From NCBI GenBank assembly GCA_028554645.1, contig JAQOOI010000080.1, forward strand, positions 1-64,000: a stretch of 64,000 nt of DNA, written 5' to 3'. Positions 53,809 through 64,000 of this stretch are shown here, one piece after another. The stretch's first letter is position 1; each line of letters begins with the position of its first letter. The notes beneath the pieces were generated by a model. That model was given only the letters and a program-made list of their open reading frames with translations. It had not been told where the DNA came from and did no database searches. This stretch comes from Omphalotus guepiniiformis (taxonomy: Eukaryota; Basidiomycota; Agaricomycetes; Agaricales; Omphalotaceae). Position numbers and translations under genes: made by a program.

Positions 53809-56800
53809 ATGAGCCGAAGAAAACTACCTCCAATCACGAAACACAGAGCTTCAGAGCTCATACTCGAAACTTCACCACAATCTTGTCCTATTCCGACTGA
53901 TGCTGTCCAGCCAGCAGATATGGCACCACCGGACGCTTCTGTAATCGATATACACCGCCATACAACCTTTGACATCTCACAGAGTGGTCAGACTCTCAGA
54001 CGAACATCGTATCACGCAGTTCCTAGTTCGCGTCCCAAACCTGCTACGCGTCCCCAGCCCACTCGCGATATGAAATGGAGTCTTCCCGAAGCTGATCAAG
54101 CTGGAGACTTTGCCCCTCATAATGTCCTGGACCCGAATTTCGAACCAATTGACGCTGACGGGGAGCAAAATAGTACAGTCATCGCTATATCTGCAGTATG
54201 TACTCTGCGTTGTTTGTGGGAACTTCATTCTAACATGGGCCCTAAGTTGAATAATCCCTTTTCGCAATGGATACCCTACATTAGCAAGTATCTCGACGAG
54301 TTATTACGCATGGAAGCACAGCATGACACAGAGTGTCTATGCGGTTCCACTTCCCCCGTTTTTCGATGCCTCGATTGTCAAGATATGCGGCTCTGGTGTA
54401 GGAAGTGCATTGTAGGGCGACATTCTACTAGCTGGTTTCATCGTATTCAGGTTCGTCTGTCTGCTGCATGGTTATACGTGCACTCAACAAGGTCTAGATG
54501 TGGAATGGACAACATTTCTCTCGTTCTTCTTTGAAGGATGCTGGTCTTGTATGTCAGCTGGGTCATCCTTACGGTCAACCCTGCTACGCTCCTAGAAACA
54601 GTCCGGTTGATTTCACGGTTATTCATTGTGACGGCATCTACTCCATTTCGTTACAATTTTGTCGTTGTGCACAGGAGGAGCCAGTTTATGTCCAACTCCT
54701 TCGAGCTCGCCTCTTTCCAGCTACTGTTGCAGAACCCCGGACCGCGACAACTTTTCGGTGCCTCGAATCCTTCCAGCTTTTAAGTTTCATGTCAAAGATA
54801 TCAGCTTTTGAATACTATCATTCTCTCGCACGTTTGACGGATAACACTGGAACGCTCCAAGTACCTGTATGTTTCAATCTTGATCACATATATACATCTA
54901 TTCATATATTATTGCAGTATCGATATCAAACTTTCATGCGTTCCATGCGTGAATGGCGTCATCTACGTCTCCTCAAACGTTTTGGCAGGTTTTACAAACC
55001 CAATGGTCTCATGGACATTCCAGCGGGAGCTTGCGCCGTTCTTTGCCCTATGTGCCCTCATCCAGGGATCAACATCCCAGACGACTATGCGAGCCGGCCA
55101 AACCCGTTAGTCTTTCCTGTCCTGTATTTGTGTTTCCCTTTAACGTAATCATGTTTATAGATGGTTGTATCAATTGTTTTTGGGTGTGGATGCGAATTTC
55201 CGCCTCAAACGGCGAAACATCTCTAGCGAACTCAAGGATCCGGGGCTCAATCATGGAATCGCCTTTTTCGTTGACCAGGCTACCTTTACCGATCACCTTA
55301 ACCAATTCGGAAGCTGTATCGGAGAGGAGAAGAGTAATTGCAACAGTCATAACGCTATCAAACAAGCTACTATGCGTGGCGGCAAAGGGACGGCTGCGAC
55401 CGGAGTTGGAACCGTTGAATGCGCTCGCCACGATTTCAAGCGTCCGACATCGGTGGGGGATCTTCAGAAAGGAGAGCGGTGAATTTTGCTCCAATCTTTC
55501 TTTTAATCTCTCCTGACGTTGGTCTAGATATGTGAATATGGACTTTTTCGTACATTCCAGTCTTCAGCGCAATGCTCCGAATGATGTTGTTATCTCTTAC
55601 GATATTGGATGTCAATTTTCTCGAAACTTTCATACTAGGGCATCTAATTACGGTGCACCTTTGGTCGTGCCAAACTCATACCGTCGAATCCGATTTCTTG
55701 TTCCGAAATTCCACCTCCCTGCGCATATATATCAGTGTCAAATTAATTACTCCTTCAATTTTTCTGCGCATGTTGGTCGCACCGATGGTGAGGCCCCTGA
55801 GCGCTGCTGGTCAGTGATGAATGCTATATCAGCTTCAACAAAGGAGATGGGTCCAGGCTCTCGTCGAGACACGCTTGACGACCATTTCGGAGATTTCAAT
55901 TGGCGCAAACGGACAATAATCGGTATGGAGTTTTTTTTGATAACGTACTCTCGTTTTCTCAATACATTTATAGCGCAAACTTTCCTCAAGAAGATCAAGG
56001 ATGCTGTCGAAGAAAGTTCAAAACACGCCGACTATTTCTCGGATTTCTCAGCCAGCCTTCAAATGACCGACTTGAAAGAATGGACACAAATGGTAGAGGC
56101 ATGGGAGGCAGATGGCACACGACCTAACCCTTTTGAAGCAACAATTAAAGGTGAAATATTTTCTTTACCACCATCGAAGCTACTTCTAAATCTGCGGAAA
56201 ACAGCACCAACATACAATGCTGTGCGCTTAAAGCTTGCCGAAGAAGATGATGCGGAAACTGCCAGACAAGCAACAAGCATTTCTCAGGAGATAGCTCCCG
56301 AGATGACCCCAAGCCTGATGCTTCTAACCGGATTAGAACTCGAAGACAGCCAGTAAGTTGATACATACGTACATCTGAACATCATTACACCAGCGCTGAC
56401 CTCTACCAGGTGTCGTTTTCGCCAGCTGAATGACTCACTCGCTGCAAACTCAACAACAGATGGTCGCCGCTCTAGAGTCACTGAAGTCGGGACCAAACTT
56501 CGCCGGAAAGTTCAAGCCTGGATGGAAGTTCAGGAACAGTATATTGCAGGCTTAGGGACTCTCCGCCGCAGCGAAGATTGTTCGGCCTCAGATCAGATTC
56601 CTGTCTGTGACATCCCCCTCTGCCTCCCATCGTCATGTTTATCGCAACGCTACTCTGTCACTGTACCACATCGGTTTTATAAGATGGAATGGGATTTACG
56701 TATTGCCCAGGCCCATGACGCCTTAGCCGACATCCGCAAGTATCTTCTGACCCGAGATTCACTGTACAGGTACAAGGATCACCATGCTCGTCAACGCGGT

Positions 56801-57459
56801 ATGGTGACAAGGTCGCAGACTGTGATTGATGGAGTCCAAGCTCATATCAACGATGCCAGAGACAGGTATCGCCGCACACGCCAAGCGCTAATAGATTTGA
56901 CGCCTGTTATCAAGGAATATGTCTGGCAACAGACCCTTTGCCCTCTTAACGACAGTGACATTCGTGCCCTTAAAGATGAAGACAACGGTCTGCGGCGTTC
57001 TGAAGGCCGTCGAGAAGCGTCTTGGATCTGGTTGTCTGGAGGTGTGGAGGCGAATAGCAAGGCTGCGCATGAAGGTAGAGATATATCTAATATTCTTGAT
57101 CACTATTCTTACACGTTTTAGGTCTACGTATCGAATGGTGTAAAATGCGAGCGCGCGCAAACCGATGGGCCGAAGAAGTCGCACTTCTAGAAGAAGAAAT
57201 GAGGCGGGTGCATGTGTTCTACGAACACGAGGCTAAGTCGTGGCTTCAAAGAACACAGACCTGCACTTCAACGGATAGCTCTGTCATGGCAGGAGCCATG
57301 GCTTACGCCCATCGTCAACGTGCAGTCTCCCTAGCTATGAATGCTTTCGTGACAAACGCCTGGAGGCATGTTTCGAGATACATTCAACTTGGCACCTTTC
57401 CTGAAGGTTTCGTGCATGGGACTGAGCCTGAACTTCATGATAACATGTCTGTTGACTAG
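53809..57459 (+). CDS. KDZ transposase with CxC-type zinc cluster
   Basis: Eight exons: 53809-54450, 54498-54866, 54918-55105, 55161-55478, 55528-55922, 55974-56352, 56410-57074 and 57122-57459; 1,097 residues. An unstructured N-terminus precedes a cysteine cluster (CLCGSTSPVFRCLDC, then WCRKCIVGRH), the CxC module that accompanies these transposases. The nuclease core follows with DANFRLKRR, GVGTVECARHDF, VISYDIGCQF, PKFHLPAHI, VGRTDGEAPERCW and STKEMGPGSRRDTLDDHFGD. These acidic and His positions are the conserved KDZ core. A long helical C-terminal region with coiled coils ends it. The frame is open throughout after splicing, so the enzyme may be active. It would cut and join the element's ends in the nucleus. 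Confidence 0.93.
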
Positions 57460-57710
57460 ACTACAGTAGCTATGTTTTTTTTGAGACCTCCTAAAACATG
57501 TATTCAGAGGCGGCAGTTTTCTTTATTTGATTATGTGACTGTTGTTACCACATGATTAGTAATATTAGCTATGAGATTAAAGTTCAAACTCAGCCAGCCT
57601 CCAGAGTCGCCTCCAGGCTCCAGAGGCTCCAGACCTAGGTGTCTTGCCGTTCCCGTCCCGGTTTACCAAAAAGGTGATTTCGACAACATAACGGGTGGCA
57701 CAACATACTG

Positions 57711-58726
57711 ATGGCACTACTTATTAGGAAAATGCGCCATTTGTCTTCTTCACGGAGATATCTTTCGTCACGCAAGTTCTCCCCAGATCAGCGCAAATTT
57801 CTCGACCAGTATAGCATCTTACGAGATCAGAGAAGCGATCCTCAAAACGTCAAATCACTCATGTCTGACTGGCTTCGTCGTTGGATCCCTGTCGAATGGG
57901 ACTATTGGAATACCTTTCGACAGACATTATTTAAAAGGAGATTAATGAAGGTAAGCCATTTTTGCTAAACAGAGTCCAATACTCACAATTTTTTATGCAG
58001 AAAATCATTAAATACTTCGAATCGAAGACACTGAGTACAGAGGGTTGGAAACGACATTCTAGTCCTCGTGCACCTCCGCCAACTCCGGTGACGAGTCCAC
58101 TTTCAGCAACAATTTCACAGCCCTTCTTCTCATCTCCAACACCGTCTTTTTTGAAACTCGAATCACCTGAGTCGACGGCAAGTTTCTTTGGTTCTTTGCC
58201 ACCATCATCTCCACCAGCCCTTGCTTCTTCATCGTCCTCCTTTCCTTCTCCGGGATTTTCTACTCCGCCAAGAGCACCTGCCAAGAAGTTCGTTCCGCTC
58301 TTCTCACCTGATTTCCCCCTTGGCTCCTCTCCAATGATTGAGTCGACTTCCCCTGAAGTATTGCCTGAAGTCTGCGTTATTGTGCCTTCTTCCTCGTCAC
58401 CCAAATATTCCCTACCTCCGAGTGCGCCGACACCTGGGAGACTAAGCGTAACACCGTATTTTGTTCGGGCGGGGTTAGAAAAGCTAGGGAAGTTGGAAGA
58501 CATGGAGAAGAAGTTACTCCCTCTTACACCTATGCGCTCCGCTGCACCCGTGATGTCGCCAGTGCCTCTGAGTACGCCTGGGGTACTTGGTGTAACGCCG
58601 GACTTTGTTCGGGAGGGGTTGGAGAAGTTTGAGAGGAAGCTAGCTGCAGGAATCCCTCTTACGCCTGTGCGCTCCATTGCACCCGTACTGTCACCAGTCA
58701 ACAATTCAGACCCAGAATTCGTTTGA
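57711..58726 (+). CDS. KDZ-element cargo protein, 321 residues, unknown
   Basis: Exons 57711-57950 and 58001-58726. The N-terminal ~110 residues are helical and basic (MRHLSSSRRYLSSRKFSPDQ; WLRRWIPVEWDYWNTF). The remainder is Ser/Pro-rich with many SP/TP sites. It holds a duplicated module of ~45 residues: TPYFVRAGLEKLGKLE...LTPMRSAAPVMSP and TPDFVREGLEKFERKL...LTPVRSIAPVLSP. No known family; many potential proline-directed phosphorylation sites. Confidence 0.75.
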
Positions 58727-59128
58727 TGGATACAGGAGGTCTCGGGCAGTGACGAACCGGACGAGCTCCCTAGCCTGGAGCAGCTGTACAGCTGGGTTTG
58801 TGCTCACCGGACGTAGCCGCCTCTCACCATCTTGTTTCAATCTTCTCTCAGCTGTCGCCGTCAAAAAGTATTTACTCTTCTCTTGCTGTCAACACCCCGT
58901 CAAAATGTATTTACTCACCTCTTGCTGTCTACACCCCTGGCTCTGCCTTAATTAGAATGTATTTAGTAATCTTGGTCTATATACTGTAGCACCTTAAATG
59001 TGTATTTACGAAGTATCTTGAAATTTGAATGTCTTGATGTATGTATGCATTATTAAGTATGATAAAATTCTTAGTGCGACGGTGATCCCGCCACTCCAAT
59101 GATACTCTCTCACTAGCTACGTGAATAT

Positions 59129-59218
59129 GGTCGTGTAGCTTACCGAGCTAAGATGCGCACAGATTTAAGTTCGTAGTAAGTCACAGTGCATGCGCGGGTT
59201 CGACCCCCGTCATGACCA
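59129..59218 (+). ncRNA. tRNA-like sequence, probably degenerate tRNA-Leu
   Basis: GGTCGTG pairs with CATGACC as a 7-bp acceptor stem, followed by A. A good T-arm (GCGGG-TTCGACC-CCCGT) and B-box are present. The 90-nt length and the GCGCACAGATTTAAGTT segment suggest a class II tRNA with a UAA anticodon. However, the D-arm is distorted (TAGCTTACCGAGCTAAG) and the 3' side of the anticodon stem does not pair, so it is likely inactive or tRNA-derived. Confidence 0.4.
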
Positions 59219-59867
59219 ATGCGTCGGTGGGCCTTTGTGGCCTTGTTTTTTTCATGACATTTATGCCCCATGTGATCTGGAAAGATTCGACACGTGAGGG
59301 CTAATGTAATCTGGACTGGATTCGACACGTGAAGGCCAATCGACACGTGAGGAATACGCGCTGTGTCAACATGTACAAAGATTACTATGGCTTACGTTCT
59401 TTCATCCATGTATTATTCTCTTCTCGTCTATGGTGTAAAGTCAAGCATGAAATACATCTAAAGGTAAGGCTCTACATCTTTCTCAGATGTCACGCAACTA
59501 ATAGTATCATGTAGCTGGATCTATCACACCACCCATTAGCAGGATGTCAAGCGTGTTCTTGAGTATCAGTGTTCAAAACAAATGTCTACAATCTTGTACA
59601 AAGTACAGACTGGTAGTTGCTTGTATAATGGTACGTATTCTCCGTCTCTTTCAAAGTACAGAATACTAACTTGACTCCTGCCAGATGTAGTGTTCCATCA
59701 TTTTTTCAATAGAATAATCTTACTACAATGTTCCCTCTCAAACTGAATATCGAAACCTTTTCTTAACGGTACCGCTAGAACGTCTAATCAATGTCATCAA
59801 TACGTTTACCTTCATATCGAGCACCTCCACCTTATCCTCCGGCTTCACTTCAATTTGGTATCTCCCT

Positions 59868-59965
59868 ACAGCGCGGGCGTCGTTCTCGGTAGTACCGCCG
59901 TGGCGTAACACTCCCCATACAGCGCGGGCGTTCTTGATAGCACCGTGGCGTAAACTCTCCTAATC
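59868..59965 (+). repeat. tandem duplication of a ~55-bp unit
   Basis: ACAGCGCGGGCGT ... ACCG(CC)GTGGCGTAA ... CTC occurs twice in a row. A related GGTAAAGGTATA doublet follows at about 60019-60046. Confidence 0.65.
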
Positions 59966-60263
59966 GTACTAACGATCACTAAAAACTTCCTAAGTAAGTC
60001 CTTATTCAAACCACTAAGGTAAAGGTATACTAAGGTAAAGGTATATGTTTTCTTCCCGCGTGCTACTAACACTTCAAGTGTCTTACTCTTTCATAGCCAA
60101 CTTCGTCTCACTTGCTTCTCACTTTGCTCTTTAGCACGTTCTTACACAGCTCACTAAGGTACGTATATTTATATTTTCTTTCACCTTATGTTTTCTTCTC
60201 GTGTTCCTTTAACACTTGTAGTGCTTGAAGACCCGACTCCCTTCATCCAACCGCGACTTCATC

Positions 60264-60698
60264 ATGCTCCACGACCGCCCGGGCTATCTTTATGTCTTCC
60301 ACATCGTCGGCACTCGGGGATTTAAAGTAGGACGAACGAACAATCTACGACGTCAAAAAGCCCAGTGGGCTCGCCAGTGCCGGGGACAGAAACACGCGTG
60401 GTTGAGTTCACTTCCAGCAAAACGATATAAACGTGCCGGTACGTCGTTTTTCTTTGCATTCCTCGATGTCTAACTTCTTTTCAGAGTCGCTATGCCATTC
60501 TGAGCTCCAACGCGTTTGTCTGTGTCGTCCGCGCGCGCTCTGCGCTCATTGTATATCTCTTTCATTTCTTTCTATGTTTGAGCTAACAGAATATCAGGTA
60601 ATCGACGACATAACGAGATTTTCGAGTTCGACGGGTTACCACGCGATGTCGTCAACAACATTATTCGCCCAATAATGAAGCGTGCCTGCTCTTCGTAA
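60264..60698 (+). CDS. GIY-YIG / T5orf172 (MUG113-like) small protein
   Basis: Exons 60264-60438, 60485-60550 and 60598-60698; 113 residues. MLHDRPGYLYVFHIVGTRGF opens the GIY-YIG-like fold (GYLYVF in place of GIY). It is followed by KVGRTNNLRRQKAQWARQC, the conserved Arg region of the T5orf172 group. The last exons add a CxxC...H-like site (CAHCNRRHNEIFEFDGLP) typical of fungal MUG113 relatives. Family members are putative nucleases; the small size suggests a DNA-nicking or binding accessory. Upstream exons may exist, as the frame is open before the chosen ATG and an acceptor lies at 60220. Confidence 0.75.
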
Positions 60699-60949
60699 CC
60701 GTAAGTTTTCATTCGCCTCATTTTCACATACTTATCGTTTTGATTCAGTCTGTGTGTATCCGGATCTTATTGGTTGTGTACTGTTGTAGCAATATATGTT
60801 TTTTTCTCTCTGTTATTGACCGCGTGAGCTGTAAGAAATAGAAAATCAATTTCGGAGTAAGTTGTCGATCGTACTTAATAGATCCGGCACGACGATAATT
60901 ACATCTCATCTCCGAATACTAATCCGATCCTCCGAGACATCTTCATCTC

Positions 60950-61310
60950 CGAGCTATCTTTATCGCTATCGTTATCGCTATCGTTATCGACACATGGTGA
61001 GCACACGTTACCACAAATGTACGGAGACTAACACTTGACCACAACCCGTTTAGAGACGACCACCTTACCACAATCGTATGGAGGGAACAGTTCACCATTG
61101 CACTTACCACACTGCTCATGTACTGCTCACCACGACCGCACGGAGAAGATTACTTTACCACAAGACATCGCAAGGAGGACGAGATGAATAGCAGGGCTTA
61201 CACTGGTGCGGGTTGATCTCCACAACGCTCTGGAGAGCTCCATGTAGGATATAGATCGGTGCGTGTGGTCATTACCAGTGAAAGATACATTCATACTACA
61301 TTTACAGGTG
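60950..61310 (-). repeat. right inverted end and subterminal repeats of the KDZ element
   Basis: Read inward from 61310 it matches the left end for ~115 bp. It then carries about seven TGTGGT/CGTGGT motifs at 25-40-bp spacing. An ATCGTTATCGCT repeat lies at about 60960-60990. Confidence 0.75.
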
Positions 61311-62823
<1,513 letters not shown>

Positions 62824-62893
62824 AATGAGCTGGTTTCACACTAACTAGATTATCGAATAGATCGGATAGAATCAAATAAAGAGATTTGACTCA

Positions 62894-63330
62894 TGGCCCG
62901 GCCCACCTCACGACCGCCTTATTCTCATCCACCTAGTACCTCCCTGTCGCGGTCGTACATTCAGCGGAACCTCCGTTATAGGTCAAGACTTCGCAGAAGC
63001 TCTTGCAGATAACTCCCCAAAGTTTTTCTCATCGTTCTTCAAAACCGCGCCGCAGCAGAACGGATGATCGATACATTCCCCTATATCAACCAACAGACCC
63101 TCGAGCAAAACACGAGTTTTTCGAATGAGATGCGACATTTGATATCGGATGTCCAGCGTGCGTCCGATGGGGGAGGTTCTGAGGAAAGTACGTGATAGAA
63201 AGGTCATTTTTCTTGTTTATGATTCATGGGAGGGAGTCGGAGGGATTAGACGAATGAGAGAGTTGTAACTTTGAGTATATGATATATGTTATGCTGAGAA
63301 CGGCCAAGACACCCGGTGCTGCGTGGCCGT
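62894..63330 (+). pseudogene. short-chain dehydrogenase relic
   Basis: The plus strand keeps FSGTSVIGQDFAEALAD (compare GGTSGIGQGFAEAFA of the intact gene), a broken SNEMRHLISDVQRAS region and the tail words matching ATGTTGTATGGGATGTTGAC and AAGACACCCGG. Most of the middle is deleted and frames change repeatedly. Confidence 0.7.
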
Positions 63331-63479
63331 AAAATAACTAGTTAAAATCAGAACTTGGCAGTGATGACCGAATATCAACCTGGGTGAAGTTCAATGACAA
63401 ATCATTATATTCATTGTAAATACATTACAACGGAATGTACAGTACAGTAGTAAATAACAATAATATTAATATGCACCCG

Positions 63480-63905
63480 TTTGAACTCCCGTCGTGTAGA
63501 AATGAACTTGGTTTGAACTCGGTCGTGATTCAATGAACTCGCCGTTGGGATTTGAACTTGAGGAATGTATTGAACTTGCGTTGAGTGGATTTGAACTTGA
63601 GCATTTTGGCCTGGAAATGAACTTGCACTCGAAACATTTGAACTCGACGACTTTTGAATTGAACTTGAAGGTTTTGAACTCGAAACATTTGAACTCGACG
63701 ACTTTTGAATTGAACTTGAAGGTTTTGAACTCAACGACTTTTGAATTGAACTTGAAGGTTTTGAACTCAACGACTTTTGAATTGAACTTGAAGGTTTTGA
63801 ATTGAACTCGCCGGTTTTTGTTGAATTGAACTCGCCGGTTTTTGAATGGAACTCGAGGTTTTTGAATTGAACTTGAGGCTTTTGAACTCGACGAACTCGG
63901 CTTTA
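63480..63905. repeat. minisatellite with ~36- and ~51-bp units
   Basis: Units of GACTTTTGAATTGAACTTGA + AGGTTTTGAACTC(A/G)A(C/A) repeat head to tail, with longer variants containing GAACTCGAAACATTT and GAACTCGCCGGTTTTTG. The repeat length keeps frames open on both strands (SSSKPSSSIQKS-like on the minus strand), so the open frames are not evidence of a gene. Confidence 0.85.
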
Positions 63906-64000
63906 TACTGACAAAAGAAAAAACAAAATAAACATATCGTACGCGGGTATTGTACAAGTACAATCAACGATTCTTTCAGACGCAGGTCAGATTAGATGAA

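Larger units (their letters stand above)
58727..60263. other. long noncoding stretch inside the KDZ element
   Basis: No open frame has support. It includes a near-duplication CTCTTGCTGTCAACACC/CTCTTGCTGTCTACACC at 58880-58932, a GATTCGACACGTGA repeat at 59286 and 59320, the tRNA-like segment and the short repeats listed separately. Confidence 0.5.
45921..61310 (+). mobile_element. KDZ-superfamily DNA transposon with seven genes (15.4 kb)
   Basis: It is bounded by copies of CTGGAAC (45913-45919 and 61311-61317). The two ends, read inward, are related: both contain CTGGTAATGACC- or GTGGTAATGACC-type sequence ~35 bases in and GGAGCTCTCCAGAG ~70-80 bases in. The inner ends carry many TGTGGT-type motifs. 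It encodes the transposase at 53809-57459 and six other proteins on both strands. Kyakuja-Dileera-Zisupton elements are known in agaricomycetes as large, gene-carrying DNA transposons. The exact terminal base is uncertain by one or two positions. Confidence 0.85.

Noticed and set aside
61259..61307. Apparent intron (GTGCGT...TTTACAG) just before the OYE coding sequence
   Set aside because: It lies within the transposon's right end; the upstream continuation of the OYE is found at 45837-45920, so the splice-like border is coincidental.
63411..63967. Several long overlapping open frames on both strands
   Set aside because: They result from a minisatellite with unit lengths divisible by three, not from codon usage or domains.

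Overview
The window is nuclear DNA from a basidiomycete, most likely an agaricomycete. Almost every recognisable gene is broken by short GT-AG introns of about 47-80 nt, the coding texture is fungal, and there is a KDZ-family DNA transposon of the kind expanded in mushroom-forming fungi. Exon coordinates were worked out by hand from splice sites and reading frame.

Left third (1-29,060): a mosaic of housekeeping genes and local duplicates. Intact genes are an inositol-polyphosphate 5-phosphatase with a WD40-like N-terminus (6236-10145, +), a tiny COSTARS/ABRACL-type gene (10483-11014, +), a coiled-coil protein (11070-12349, -), a DUF1295/steroid-reductase-like membrane protein (14454-15299, -), the TCF25/Rqc1 ribosome-quality-control subunit (17223-20462, -, 11 exons), an interferon-6-16 (IFI6/IFI27)-like membrane protein (21062-22421, +), a short-chain dehydrogenase (24071-25090, +), a nucleotidyltransferase-like protein (25966-27220, -) and tRNA-Glu(UUC). 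Between them lie broken copies of the same genes: three dehydrogenase relics in the window, two nucleotidyltransferase relics, one old-yellow-enzyme (OYE) fragment and a duplicated DUF1295 gene end. A 1.2-kb inverted duplication links 1-1165 to 23485-24725.

Middle (29,301-45,521): one giant 16.2-kb Ty3-type LTR retrotransposon. Its 905-bp LTRs look identical and it has a 4-bp target duplication. It encodes a huge gag-protease protein with about 1,250 extra residues, a small basic ORF, a reverse transcriptase-RNase H-integrase ORF, and three further ORFs downstream of pol. Each of the last three appears to carry its own spliceosomal intron. Two of them are bZIP-like paralogues, each with a TATA box upstream.

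Right (45,837-62,823): an OYE (NADH:flavin oxidoreductase) gene is split after its 28th codon by a 15.4-kb KDZ transposon (45,921-61,310). The element has related inverted ends, subterminal TGTGGT-type repeats and a CTGGAAC target duplication. It carries seven genes: the 1,097-residue KDZ transposase, an RNase H1 N-terminal (viroplasmin-like) domain protein, a GIY-YIG/T5orf172 (MUG113-like) protein and four uncharacterised proteins. Beyond OYE lie another dehydrogenase relic and a minisatellite.

The two mobile elements sit only about 400 bp apart and make up half the window. The duplicated dehydrogenase, nucleotidyltransferase and OYE pieces suggest that a small gene block was repeatedly copied and eroded here.
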